Shown: piece after piece, positions 34,901-45,023 of the stretch | Position numbering within the stretch: position 1 is the stretch's first letter | Layout: every line of letters begins with the position of its first letter | Assembly (NCBI GenBank): GCA_964058845.1 | Contig: CAXKVR010000038.1 | Span: 124,001 to 188,000 of the forward strand | Reading direction: 5' to 3' | DNA length: 64,000 nt | Source of the DNA: Carex sylvatica | Lineage: Eukaryota > Streptophyta > Magnoliopsida > Poales > Cyperaceae | Position numbers and translations under genes: made by a program | Notes under the pieces: model-generated | Seen by the model: the letters and a program-made list of their open reading frames with translations, nothing else | Databases searched by the model: none | Told to the model about the DNA's origin: nothing

Positions 34901-36120
34901 TAACCGCTCTGTGGTCCCGTCTCTCAAGCTGTAAGACATACTCTTTTCTGCTCTTTGTCCCTATTCTTATCACTTCATTTTTACCTTTTTTTTTAATTAC
35001 AAGTTGTATACTTTTTGCCATTTGACTGCAAATTTTGCCATTTTATGAATTACATATCATAGTTTGCTACGTGCATGGAGGTTATTATGCTACACTTAGG
35101 TGTTTGTGTGACTTATTTCCTTAATTGCCTTGGTAATCCATTAGTCAATGTACTATTAGTAAAAAACGACCAGTTCTTACCACAAACTTCACATCTGGAT
35201 GCAACAATAATTTATTGTTGGTCCGACCTGGTAATTGGCTTACTGCTTCAGCTGCCACCTTGAAATTTCAATAATTAAGCAATTGCCATTGGAGTTGTAT
35301 TGACTTTACCTGTATATTTTCTTATGGGTTTCTGGACTTGCTTTTAAATTTTCTTTTTCAGTGTTCTCAGGATAAATTGCGGACACACTGTGACTGTGTA
35401 GCTTTGGCTAGTAATTTAAAAGGAATGTTTTTTCTGAAAAGTTTGTTAAGTTTTTTTTTTTTTTTTTCTTTTCTTTTCTGGATTTTAGATATTCAATAGG
35501 GTACTTGTGTTTAAGTTTATGGCACTTTGGTACCTGAAGGTTTAGCCTTCTCTGTGTTGTTCAATGTCGATTATGTTCTTAAATTGGCTTTTTGTATCTT
35601 TTATGTTTTTATATTTTGGTATTCTGTGCTTCTATATGGAACGATCACATGAGGACTTGATGTATTATTAGGCCTTCAATCTTTTAGGTGAATTATCAGA
35701 TGCTGAAAAACCATCGGCAAAAAGAAAAAGAAAAAATGGCCTGGTACAGTGATCATTCGCAGAAATCCACTACAATTAGAAGGGGTATTTAGCATGATAG
35801 GGACGTCGTGTTAAAGTAATTAATTTGGGAATTTCAACAAAAGCATAAGAGTATACTGAATACATGTATATTTAATGGGTTTATCAAACCAAGATAGTGG
35901 TGACAAAGAAGAAGTATTATGATACGCAACAAGATCAGCTAATATTAATGTTGTGTAGAAAATGACATTGAGCTTCTAGATGGTGGCGACAGAGCAGAAG
36001 TTTTCTAGGTTTTTATGCCTTGCTGCAAGAAATGAGCAATATAGGAGATTTGCTGATAAATCGTACTTTAGCAGCAGCAATGTGTTAATCCTTTAGCAGT
36101 AAAATAAGACGCGGAGGCAC
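34901..36120 (+). other. 3' flank and probable 3' UTR of the SUGP1-like gene
   Basis: No second gene is seen. It contains long T tracts near 35450 and one open exon-like piece at 35688-35792, listed separately. The end of the transcript is not visible. Confidence 0.4.
35688..35792 (+). other. Possible alternative last exon of the SUGP1-like gene
   Basis: TCTTTTAG at 35680-35687 is a good acceptor. Joined in phase to the donor at 34350 it would replace the GNPRKAYY tail by 34 residues starting VNYQMLKNHRQKEKEKMAWY and ending at TAG 35790-35792. The charged helix-like content looks coding. The GNPRKAYY exon is the conserved one, so this would be an alternative or decayed exon. Confidence 0.35.
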
Positions 36121-36505
36121 ACATTGTAAATGAGGTCAATTGACCCCATTTATTTTCATAATTTGTGTTTATTGGTAAATTTCTATATAATTTAGCACAA
36201 AATATTATGAAACTGTCAAATTGATCTCTATTCGCAGGACAAAAATTTGATACGTTTGACTCTTATTCACGTTTAATTTCATAGTCTGAAAGCATGACTC
36301 CGCCTCTAAGTATACATTGTAAATGGGGTCAATTGACCTCATTTATTTTCATAATTTGTGTTTATTGGTAAATTTCTATATAATTTAGTATAAAATATTA
36401 TGGAACTGTCAAATTGATCTCTATTCGCAGGACAAAAATTTGATATGTTTGACTCTTATTCACGTTTAATTTCATAGTCTGAAAGTATGACTCCGCCTCT
36501 AAGTA
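36121..36505 (+). repeat. Tandem duplication of about 193 bp
   Basis: ACATTGTAAATG.GGTCAATT at 36121 and again at 36314 begin two copies that are about 95 percent alike by eye. Each ends near GACTCCGCCTCTAAGT. The segment includes the palindrome GGTCAATTGACC. The type of repeat is not known. Confidence 0.85.
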
Positions 36506-36739
36506 AAATGCATACTTTATTTTCCCGTTAGACTTTTCTATACTAGAACTCAAGAGGGGCCTCTTTTATTGTCATTTATTAACGACCTAAAATGACTGTT
36601 ATGGTCTGTATATTGCAAACTCTTCATTTCTCTTGCATGCAAAGTTATTTGAAAGTTGAAACAGAGGTCTAAAGTAGCCTTATAGTTTTTTGTTTTGCTA
36701 TAATTGTTTCTGTCGTGCGTGGATTTGTTTCTTCTTTTT

Positions 36740-39314
36740 TGAATAAAATATAGTTGAGCGAAGAAGAAATATATTAGAAAATTAGATCTAAACAACAGTG
36801 GCGAGAGGAAGGAGATAAAAATACGAAATATTATTATGTCATAGCATTCCATAGGAGTAAGAAAAATAAGATAAATGTCTTAGAAATAGATGGTCAGATT
36901 ACTACTCAAGTAGGAGCAATGAAAAAAACATGTAGTTCAATTCTATAAAAATTTATTAGGAACCTCTGGATTAAAATATGCTGAAGCAAATCTGCTCTTC
37001 TTGAGAAAATGAGGGTCCTCTTATTCTGCAATCTGAACCGTTCGAAATTGATCAAACAGTTTCAATTAAATATAATTCATTTTAATATATTATATTGATA
37101 TAAAAGAAAAAAGTAATTGAAGCCGTTTGATCAATTTTAAACGGTTCGGATTGGAGAATATGAGAGTTCTCCTTTTCTCAAGAAAAGGAGCAGAATTCAT
37201 TCCAAAATATGCACACTTAGACTTAACTTTTGGGATTGTGAGGATAAACTCACTCAAGAAGAGCAATTAGAATTAGAGATTCCCATTTCGGAATAGGAAA
37301 TCAAGGATGCTATATTTGCATCATCAGCACTTGGGGCTCTAGGTTCTGATGGGTTCTCCTTCATGTTTTGTCAAACTTATTGCCATATAATTAAGGATGA
37401 TCTCTTAGTGTATGTACTCAATTTTTTCATCATAGACTAGATCTTCATCACATTAACAAATATGTTATGTCTAATTCCTAAGGAAAGAGATGCTTTACTG
37501 ATTAGTAAATATAGACCTATTAGTCTAGTAAATTGTAGTTTCAAGCTAGTGTCTAAAATACTAACTTCTAGATTAAAACAAATTATGAGTAGAATATTAG
37601 ATCAGAGTCAATCAGTCTTTCTCAAAAATAGATATATTCTTGATAATGTCCTTCTTAGTAATGAGATTATTCATTTTTGTCAAGTTCAAAATATTCCAGG
37701 AGTAGTCATTAAAATTAATTTTGAAAATGCATATGATAAAATTAACTGAGACTACATATTAGAAATTCTAATTAGTAGAGGGTTTGGAACAAATGGATCC
37801 ACTGGATCAAAGATTGGTTACATAATTCCCAATCTTGTATAAACTTTAATGGAGAATTTACCCAATTTTTCTACTGCAAATGAGAAGTGAGACAAGGTGA
37901 CCCATTATCACCTTTCTTGTTTATATTAGCAGCAGATACATAAAGTAAAATCTTTCATTAAGGAAGATATACCAATAGGTTAATTGGGTTATGACCTTCT
38001 TGTTTAGATAATCGAGCTATAACTAACTGTCATTATGTGGATGACACAATACTATTTTTGCAAGCTACTCAAACCAATATAGAATCAACATGGTGGTGTA
38101 TGCAAGGTTTTGAAGCCCTTTCTGGTATAAGAATGAATCTACTTAAGACAGAATTGTACCCAATTCATAATAATGGTATTAACTTAGCTACAACCTTTCA
38201 ATGTAAAGTAGGCACTTTTCCTTTAAATATTTAGGATTACCTTTGCATAACCAAAAACTTAGTATGGATGACTGGCAATTTTTAGTAGATAAAATCGAAT
38301 CTAGATTACAAAATTGGGCTGGTCAACTGTTTTCATTAGGAGAAAGATTAATTTTAATTAATTCAGTTTTATCTTCCATACCATTGTACACATTATCTCT
38401 TTATAGGGCTCCTAAAACAATACTTAGAAGAATAAATTATATTAGAAATCGATTCCTTTGGCAAGGATCAGGTAATTCTAGGAAACATTGTGGACTAGTC
38501 AACAGTGCAGTTTAGCTACTCAATTCCCTCAATTGTATAAAATTAGTTATAACCCCAATATATCAATTACAACTATGATTAACTCTCAAGGTGCAGCTTT
38601 AAAGTTTAGGAGAAGATTAAGTGGTGTGTTATTAGTAGAATGGAATCACATTCTATCTCTCATTAGCTCCTGTTGTTTTACACAGCTTATAGATAAAGTT
38701 GCCTAAAGGTGGGAAAATATATGACATTTTACGATTAAGTCTCTCTGTCAGATGTTAAATTTTAGAGGCATTAGTAAGAGCACATATAGTATATGGTGGG
38801 AACTTCCTCTTCCCCCTAAAATTAGAATTTTCATGTGGTTAGTGATGCATAATATAATTTTGACCAAAAATAACTTACACAAAAGAGGGTGGAAGGGTGA
38901 TTTAACTTGTCAGTTCTGTAAGAAAAAAGAAACAATTAGTCACTCTTGCTTAACAAATTTGGTTCTGGTTAGGCCAATGTGGTCAGATTTTTAAACAATG
39001 GAAAACTTGTCAGGATATTTTTGCATTTGCAGGGACTTTAAATAAATACCACAAAACTGCCTTCTTAATGATATTTAGTGCTCTATGTTGGACCATATGG
39101 AAGCATATATAGAAATAGTCTCATCTTTCAGAATACTCAACAAAAAATTGTCATATCCATTATTTTACTAATACTGTCTTTCTTTGAATATTGATCAGGT
39201 CCTATTGATAAGAGGGTCAAACTGGCAGCATAATATTGGCTGCCTGAGGATATCAATGCAATTTCCTTTGCGGGTGTGGGATTCAAATGATCATCGGAGC
39301 ATCGTGTCAGAGCC
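36740..39314 (+). pseudogene. LINE A ORF2 reverse transcriptase, degenerate
   Basis: Reading pieces: the RT start FWDCEDKLTQEEQLELEIPI near 37225, LGSDGFSFMFCQTY near 37335, then LCLIPKERDALLISKYRPIS and LVNCSFKLVSKILTSRL (37462-37749), the active-site YVDDTILFLQ near 38032, QKLSMDDWQFLVDKIESRLQ near 38248, and the zf-RVT part WWELPLPPKIRIFMWLVMHN with CQFCKKKETISHSCL near 38910. The tail reads GPIDKRVKLAA and YWLPEDINAISFAGVGFK near 39200. Several stops and frame changes separate them. The protein would have copied RNA onto nicked DNA. The catalytic YVDD is still intact; the element is dead by stops and by two insertions. Confidence 0.85.
36982..37203. mobile_element. Hairpin MITE inside LINE A, 9-bp target duplication
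   Basis: AAAATATGC at 36973-36981 is repeated at 37204-37212. The 222-bp element starts TGAAGCAAATCTGCTC and ends GAGCAGAATTCATTCC. GAACCGTTCGAAATTGATCA pairs with its complement inside. Same family as 18582-18763. Confidence 0.88.
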
Positions 39315-39326
39315 ACCTCTACTCTT

Positions 39327-42300
39327 TTTTTTTTTTTTTGATAAAAGTGATATTCCCACCAGTTTCATTACGAAACGAAAGAATTCATACAACAGCTTCT
39401 TAAAAAGAAAATGCTATCACAAAGCAATATAACAGTACCAAAATAACATCTAACAACATAGGTAAAAAAATATACTAGTAGGACATGACATAGAAAGACT
39501 AAATGGAATAAAAAAATGACTATAACACTAGACGAGGAGGCACTAGCTGATGAAATAGAAATAATAGGTAGAAGGTCAGCAACACGATCAATAGCATCAG
39601 AAACTGCTCGGTCACTCAAATAATCAGCTAGGTCCAACCCGTCTAAACCAAGACCAGGGTCCTCGTCGGTAACCGGCGGGGAGCTGTCCTGATCCTGTGC
39701 ATCCGTGTCGGATAATACTATCAGAGGGCCTATCTGAGGCAAAGAAGAAACATCAAAAGACATAACCAAAGATAACTTAAAATAAGAATTATCTAATCGT
39801 GACTTACACCAAAAAGAAGTTAAAGCAATAATAGAAGCAGCTACTGACCTAATAGAAGGTATAGGAGAATTTTGAAAACAAACCTTATTTTGTATTAACC
39901 AAACAATCCAAAGAGTTGCAGCTCTAATCAATTCCACTAATAGTGAATCATTTAATGGAATCCAATAATCAAAATATCAAAGATCAGAAACTACATTACA
40001 ATTAAAAAGAAAGTTGTTGTGGTTACCAATCCAAGTCCATAAATAAGAAATAAAAGGACAAGTAACAAAGAGGTGATCGATAGTGTCTTGGGCACCACAG
40101 AAAACACAATCAACATTTTCATGCCAACCTCGTGATTGTAAATTGCATTTAGTAAGTATTTTATTTTGCCTAGGTAACCAAACAAAAGATTAAGTGGAAT
40201 CTTGGCCTTCCAAAGAGTACTATAAATATTAGTTGGAACACCTCTAAAGGACAACCATTTATAAAGAGAATCTACAGTAAAAAAGACCAGATGAAGTCCA
40301 TCGCCATGATATTCTATCAGGATATGATGAGACTAATGAATAAGAAGAGAAAAGTCCTAAAAGTTGTAACCATTCAGAAAATATAATACCAGTTAATTGC
40401 CTATTTAGTTGAAGTGATAAGGAAAAATTAGTAAATACATCGGCTACAGTAATATGAGGTTTAGAAATTATTCTAAAAAGATTAGGAAAAACACAATATA
40501 AAGCACAATTGCCATCACCATGCCATCTATCGAACCAAAAAGAAGTATTGGAACCATCGCCTACAATCCTGTTAATACCCATATCAAAAATTTGAGTAAG
40601 ATTTAAATACTAGACCAAAAAGATGAAAAGCTATTAGAATCTAAACCATGGAGGTCATATTTGGCAATAAGAATTGATTTCCACTTTTCTTCAATAGATG
40701 GGTCTTTAAATCGAAATCACCATTTAACTAAGAGGAGAATATTCATGGAATTAAGATTTAAAACACCTAAGCCCTCATGATTTTTAGGCAAACAGACAGT
40801 TGACCACTTAATGAGGTGATATCTCCTCCTTCCAAGAGAACCATTAGACCAAAGAAACCGTTTTCTAATTATATCAATTTTATTCCTAATAGTGACAGGC
40901 ATTTTATAAATTGATAACCAATACAAGGGCATAGATGTCAAAACAGAATTTAATAACGTTACCATACCTCTAAGAGATAATAGAGAACCTTTCCAAGTTT
41001 GTAATTTTTTCTCTATTTTGTCAACCAAAGAAAATCAATCAGAAACAACCAACTTCTTCCAGTGTAAAGGAACCCCTAAATATGTAATTGGCAAAGTACT
41101 CAATCTATAATTTAATTGTCTAGCTAAAAGAGAAGCTTCGTGAGTGGATAAATTAAGAGGTATAAGTTCACTTTTATCAAAGTTAATCTTCAGATCATAC
41201 AAATTTTCAAAGCCTAATAAAAGAAATTTTAGACGTTCAACCATCAAGGAATTAGCCTCCAAAAATAATAAAGTGTCATCGGCAAAGTGTAAATTCAAAA
41301 CCTTAATAGTAGTACCTAATCCAGATATCAGGCTAGCCGACTGAGCCTTACTTAAAATTTTATTAAGAGCATCAGCAACTAGATCAAAAAGAAGAGGAGA
41401 CAAATGATCCCCTTGCCTAAGACCCTGTTTGTAAGGGAAGTAATCACCTAAATCTCCATTGAACGAAATACAAGTCCTTCCACTTCGTAATATATCACCA
41501 ATCCAATTAATAAAGAGAGTACCAAAACCTCTAGCAGCTAATACCTCAAGTAAAAAATTCCAATTAACCTTATCAAAGACTTTCTCGAAATCAAGTTTGA
41601 GAAGGATACATTTCTGTTTAGATAACCTAACTTGATGAAGAGTTTCATGTGCACTAACAATATTATCTCCTATTAATCGACCTTTAATAAAAGCAGCTTG
41701 AGAATCATCTATAAGAGGATCTAAAACTAAAGAAAGCCTATTAGTTAATAATTTAGTAATCATCTTAAAGCTACAATTAATAAGACTAATAAGCCTATAA
41801 TTTGTAATCGAAGAGGCATCCGCCTTTTTAGGAATTAAACAAATGGAAGCTAAGTTAAGTTTTGAAATATCCAGGATTCGGGTGTAAAAAGCTATAAATA
41901 ACCGGAATAGATCAGGGTGAACCAGGTCCCAAAAGGACTGATAAAATAAGAAAGATAACCCATCAAGGCCTGGGGCTTTACCAGGGTTACATGAAAAAAC
42001 TGTTTTTTCTAATTTCCTCCAAAGTAAAAGGCAATTCAAGAGAAAGTTGTTGAGTATGAGAAAGTTTTTCAGAAACTGACCAAAGATCCGGTTGAAGAGA
42101 AAGTAATCGAGATGAACTAGTTCCTAATAAATCCTTATAATAGGAAGTAATGTGATGCTTAAGAAGAACTGAGTCATATTCAGGTATACCATTAATGCTT
42201 AAAGACAAAATAACATTTTTCTTTTTCCTAATAGATGCTGCAATATGAAAAAAAATTGTATTGGAATCACTCTCTAATAACCATTTAAGTCTAGACCGTT

Positions 42301-42885
42301 GGTTCCAAAAAAATTCCTCGTCATGATAAATTTTATGAAGATTAGATTGACACTCATGCCATTGAGAATAGTCAGAAGGAGATAAGGAATGAGATTCATG
42401 TTGTAATTCAAAATTAGCAATTTGGTCCAAAAGGGAATGCTTCAACCTTTGCTTTTCTCCAAGAAGATTAGCATTCCAACCCCTTAATTTTTTACGAAAA
42501 AATTGTAATTTAAATTTTCAAGAATTTCCTAAGTCCAAGTCTAAAGGGAAATAATTCCACCAAGTAACAACTAGATCTGAAAAACCAGCTTGAGTAAGCC
42601 AAAGTTTTTCAAATCTTATATTTTTCTTTTGATAGGAAATTACAGAAGCAGTAGATAATATGATGGGTTATGATCAGAGAATAAACGTGGTAGAGAATGA
42701 ACTAGTGAGGAAGAAAACTCAGTAAACCAGTGATTGAAACAAAAATATATGTCCAAAAGAGCCTTAGAGGTAGAAGCGGCAGACCGTGCCCAAGTAAATT
42801 TTCTATCAAGAAGTAATAATTCAATTAATTATAAATCAGAAATCAAACTATTAAATCTATTACTAAGGGCATAATTAAAAGAAGG
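39327..42885 (-). mobile_element. LINE B, 5'-truncated L1-like retrotransposon inside LINE A
   Basis: ACCTCTACTCTT at 39315-39326 is repeated at 42886-42897, a 12-bp target duplication. A T run at about 39327-39339 is the poly(A) tail on the minus strand. From the upper end it carries the last part of the endonuclease (LLDRKFTWARSAAS and LFSDHNPSYY), the RT and the zinc-knuckle domain. Target-primed insertion with 5' truncation is the usual LINE mode. Confidence 0.93.
39368..42885 (-). pseudogene. LINE B ORF2: endonuclease end, reverse transcriptase, zf-RVT, with few breaks
   Basis: The endonuclease end lies at about 42885-42600. The linker (42445-41987) holds WNQRSRLKWLLESDSNTIFF. RT at 42039-41035 has PGKAPGLDGLSFLFY, KADASSITNYRLISLINCS, DSQAAFIKGRLIGDNIVSAH, LKLDFEKVFDKVNW, GLRQGDHLSPLLF and the intact LHFADDTLLFLEA site. 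A TGA at 41035-41037 sits where tryptophan is expected before FSLVDKIEKKLQTWKG; the frame goes on to 40717. The zf-RVT part follows with frame changes (40582-40259, then 40254-39991). The C-terminal tail is in the frame that ends at 39368. A frame change near 42000-42040 separates linker and RT. Compared with LINE A this copy has fewer breaks, in line with its later arrival. Confidence 0.85.
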
Positions 42886-42897
42886 ACCTCTACTCTT

Positions 42898-43198
42898 AGA
42901 AGGTGCTCCTGCTATACCTGCAGATGGTGAAGCTGATGTACTAGCCTAGATGAAAGAATGATGTCAAAGTTTTAGGTTTGTAATAACCCAGTGTTAGGGT
43001 CATATTACCTCAGCTCCGTAGTTGGAGGCTTAGTTTTAGATTGCTTTTTTATTACTGTCTTTTGGTGGTTAGTTAAATTAACGTCGTGCTTTTATATTCT
43101 GCTATATGTTGAGCTGTGCTTATATTCTGCTTTTGCATTACTGTCTCTAGGATAGAAGGATTTATTGCAATTGGATGGTCTGAATCCGCCTTACATGA
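42898..43198 (+). other. C-terminal codons and 3' untranslated part of LINE A
   Basis: Codons across the LINE B site read SIVSEPPLL then LEGAPAIPADGEADVLA and a stop near 42950. The rest is non-coding and probably the LINE 3' UTR. It ends at the left target duplication of the hAT. Confidence 0.6.
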
Positions 43199-43206
43199 TA
43201 ATAATG

Positions 43207-43680
43207 TAGAGGGCTGCTCTCGGACCGGGTTCGGGCGGACCGGGTTTACCCGGGGTCGGGTACGGGTTTGGGTCGGGTACGGATAGGTCGGGTAAACGGG
43301 TATCTCGGGTCGGGTATACTCGGGTATAATTTTCAAAAATCGTACCCTACCCGAGTTTTACCCGTGCCCGTGGTACCCGGCACGGGTAGGGCGGTCCGGG
43401 TATGGTACCCGGTCCGGGTCGGGTATCCGGTCCGGTCCAGTTTTTTTTTTTTTTCCCTGTTTTTTTTTTTTCTGTTTTTTTCTGGGTTTTTTGTCTGTTT
43501 TTTTTTCGGTTTTTTTTGTCCTTTTTTTTCGGTTTTTTTTTCTTTTTTTTTATGTTTTGTTTTCTGTTTTTTTTTTCTGTTTTATTTTTCTGGTTTTTTT
43601 TCTGTTTTTTTTTTCTGTTTTTTTTTCTGTTTTTTTTTTCTGTTTTTTTTTTCTGTTTTTTTTTTTTTTTTTTTTTACGG
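43207..43680. repeat. Left subterminal region: CGGGT repeats and T-rich CTG array
   Basis: Bases 43207-43440 are rich in CGGGT and ACCCG motifs. From 43441 to about 43675 there is a run of T with CTG every 10-20 bases. In the right part of the element the complement (CAG in A-rich sequence) dominates, so the two arms are mirror images in composition. Long phenylalanine or lysine frames here are low complexity and not genes. Confidence 0.75.
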
Positions 43681-44301
43681 TATTTTTTTACGGTGTTGTA
43701 CAAATATTATTACGTGTTTATAATTCGACTTTTAAAATCAAAATAGTTAAATATCAAATAGTGTATATAAATAAATAAAATTTGTAACTTATATATAAAA
43801 AATATTCATGCGAAAATTTGTATATTTATTCGGCTAAATACAAATGTATTTATTTATTTCTTTACACCAGTCATTTTATTTTATTTTCAAATTTTCATTC
43901 TAATTATATAGTTTCATAATTTATTTATATCTATAATATATTTTATAAACGTTCATTTATTTTTAATAGGTTACATAAAATATAAATAAAAAATATAATT
44001 AAATCTTTTACTTTAAAAGAATAAAATAAAAATAAAAATTTTCTTAAATCAATTACTTTAAAAATAATTATGAATAATTTTAAAATAATAGATTAAAAAA
44101 TAAAAGTTACCCTCCTCCTTAATTCCGGGCTTGGGACCGGCTATGTAAAATAACATAGGCGGAGTTCTAACTTTTTTTTTGTTAGTAATTCTTCTTTAAA
44201 ATAGATAACTTAAAAACTAATTGAAATGTTTAGAAATTTATAATTTAAAAAATAACCATAAAGATTAAAAGAGGTTAGAAATTTATACCGACACTACCTA
44301 T
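43681..44301. other. AT-rich non-coding stretch of the hAT after the transposase stop
   Basis: No gene or clear repeat is seen. It separates the transposase stop from the left subterminal region. Confidence 0.5.
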
Positions 44302-45023
44302 TTAGTAGTTTGGATTCATATACCATTGTTCGCTCTCTTCGGCACCGTCAGAATCAGAATTAGCCTCACGTCGCGCCTCGGTACCGCTTTCTTCAGTGTC
44401 GGCTTCAGATGATGATGGTTGTTGAGGCACATGTTGCGTACGCTCTTCAGCAGCAATCCAATCCTTCAAGCACACAAGTCTCTCAAAAATATGTGCACCC
44501 AACTTACTTCGTTTATCGGAGAGGATCCTGTTCGCCGAACTGAAACAACTTTCAGAAGGGACGGTTGATACGGGCACAGCAAATACATCGCGGCCATCAT
44601 AGCCAGCGTTGGCAAGGAACTTTGATGCCTCCTCCACCATGCCATCACGTCAAGTCCTTGTTCATTTTCATTGATCATCGATATATAGCCCAATAACTCG
44701 TTTGCGGATGTGTGCGGTAATGCTCCTAGTAGTGGAACTATTTAACAATTAAAAAAATTAGTGGACAAATAATGTAGATATTATAAATAATAAAGATTGA
44801 AAACACATGTATATTTATATTCATACCTAGGGGCGGGACGGGACGAAGCTGGGTTTCGGTTGTCACTCATTCTTGAGTGGTATATGTTAAACATCTCATC
44901 GAACTTCGAATTCACGTAAGCCTCCACTCCGGTTGAGTCTAAATGTAAATTCTGTTTGTACCTCTCAACTACTTTGATCGTGTAAAACTTCTTGTATGCC
45001 GGGTGGAGGCAGTTTGCGATAAT
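44302..45023 (-). pseudogene. hAT transposase, C-terminal part with dimerisation domain
   Basis: This is the downstream part of the gene whose upstream part is at 54334-56105. From 45023 it reads IANCLHPAYKKFYTIKVVER and STGVEAYVNSKFDEMFNIYH, directly continuing KYWEDVPLLVI across the copia. A probable 89-bp intron (44826-44738, donor GTATGA, acceptor AAATAG) follows. Then the dimerisation domain: SANELLGYISMINENEQGLD, VMAWWRRHQ, a frame change near 44636, then VFAVPVSTVPSESCFSSANR and ILSDKRSKLGAHIFERLVCL. The end is rich in acid and ends at NPNY. The domain is the best mark of hAT transposases. Frame change and copia insertion inactivate it. Confidence 0.88.

Larger units (their letters stand above)
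36740..43198 (+). mobile_element. LINE A, 5'-truncated L1-like retrotransposon, split by LINE B and a MITE
   Basis: Coding remnants from the endonuclease-to-RT linker (QQWREEGDKNTKYYY) through reverse transcriptase and the C-terminal zinc-knuckle domain run to 39314. The C-terminal tail resumes after LINE B at 42898 (LEGAPAIPADGEADVLA, stop near 42950), followed by an apparent 3' untranslated region. No poly(A) end is visible before the hAT at 43207. The left limit is where the homology starts and is approximate. Confidence 0.8.

Noticed and set aside
39184..39432. A separate small gene ending in the poly(T) run
   Set aside because: The codons are the tail of LINE A and then run into the poly(A) end of LINE B.
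43268..43778. Long phenylalanine-rich (+) and lysine-rich (-) open frames
   Set aside because: They are read through T-rich or A-rich low-complexity DNA and have no domain.
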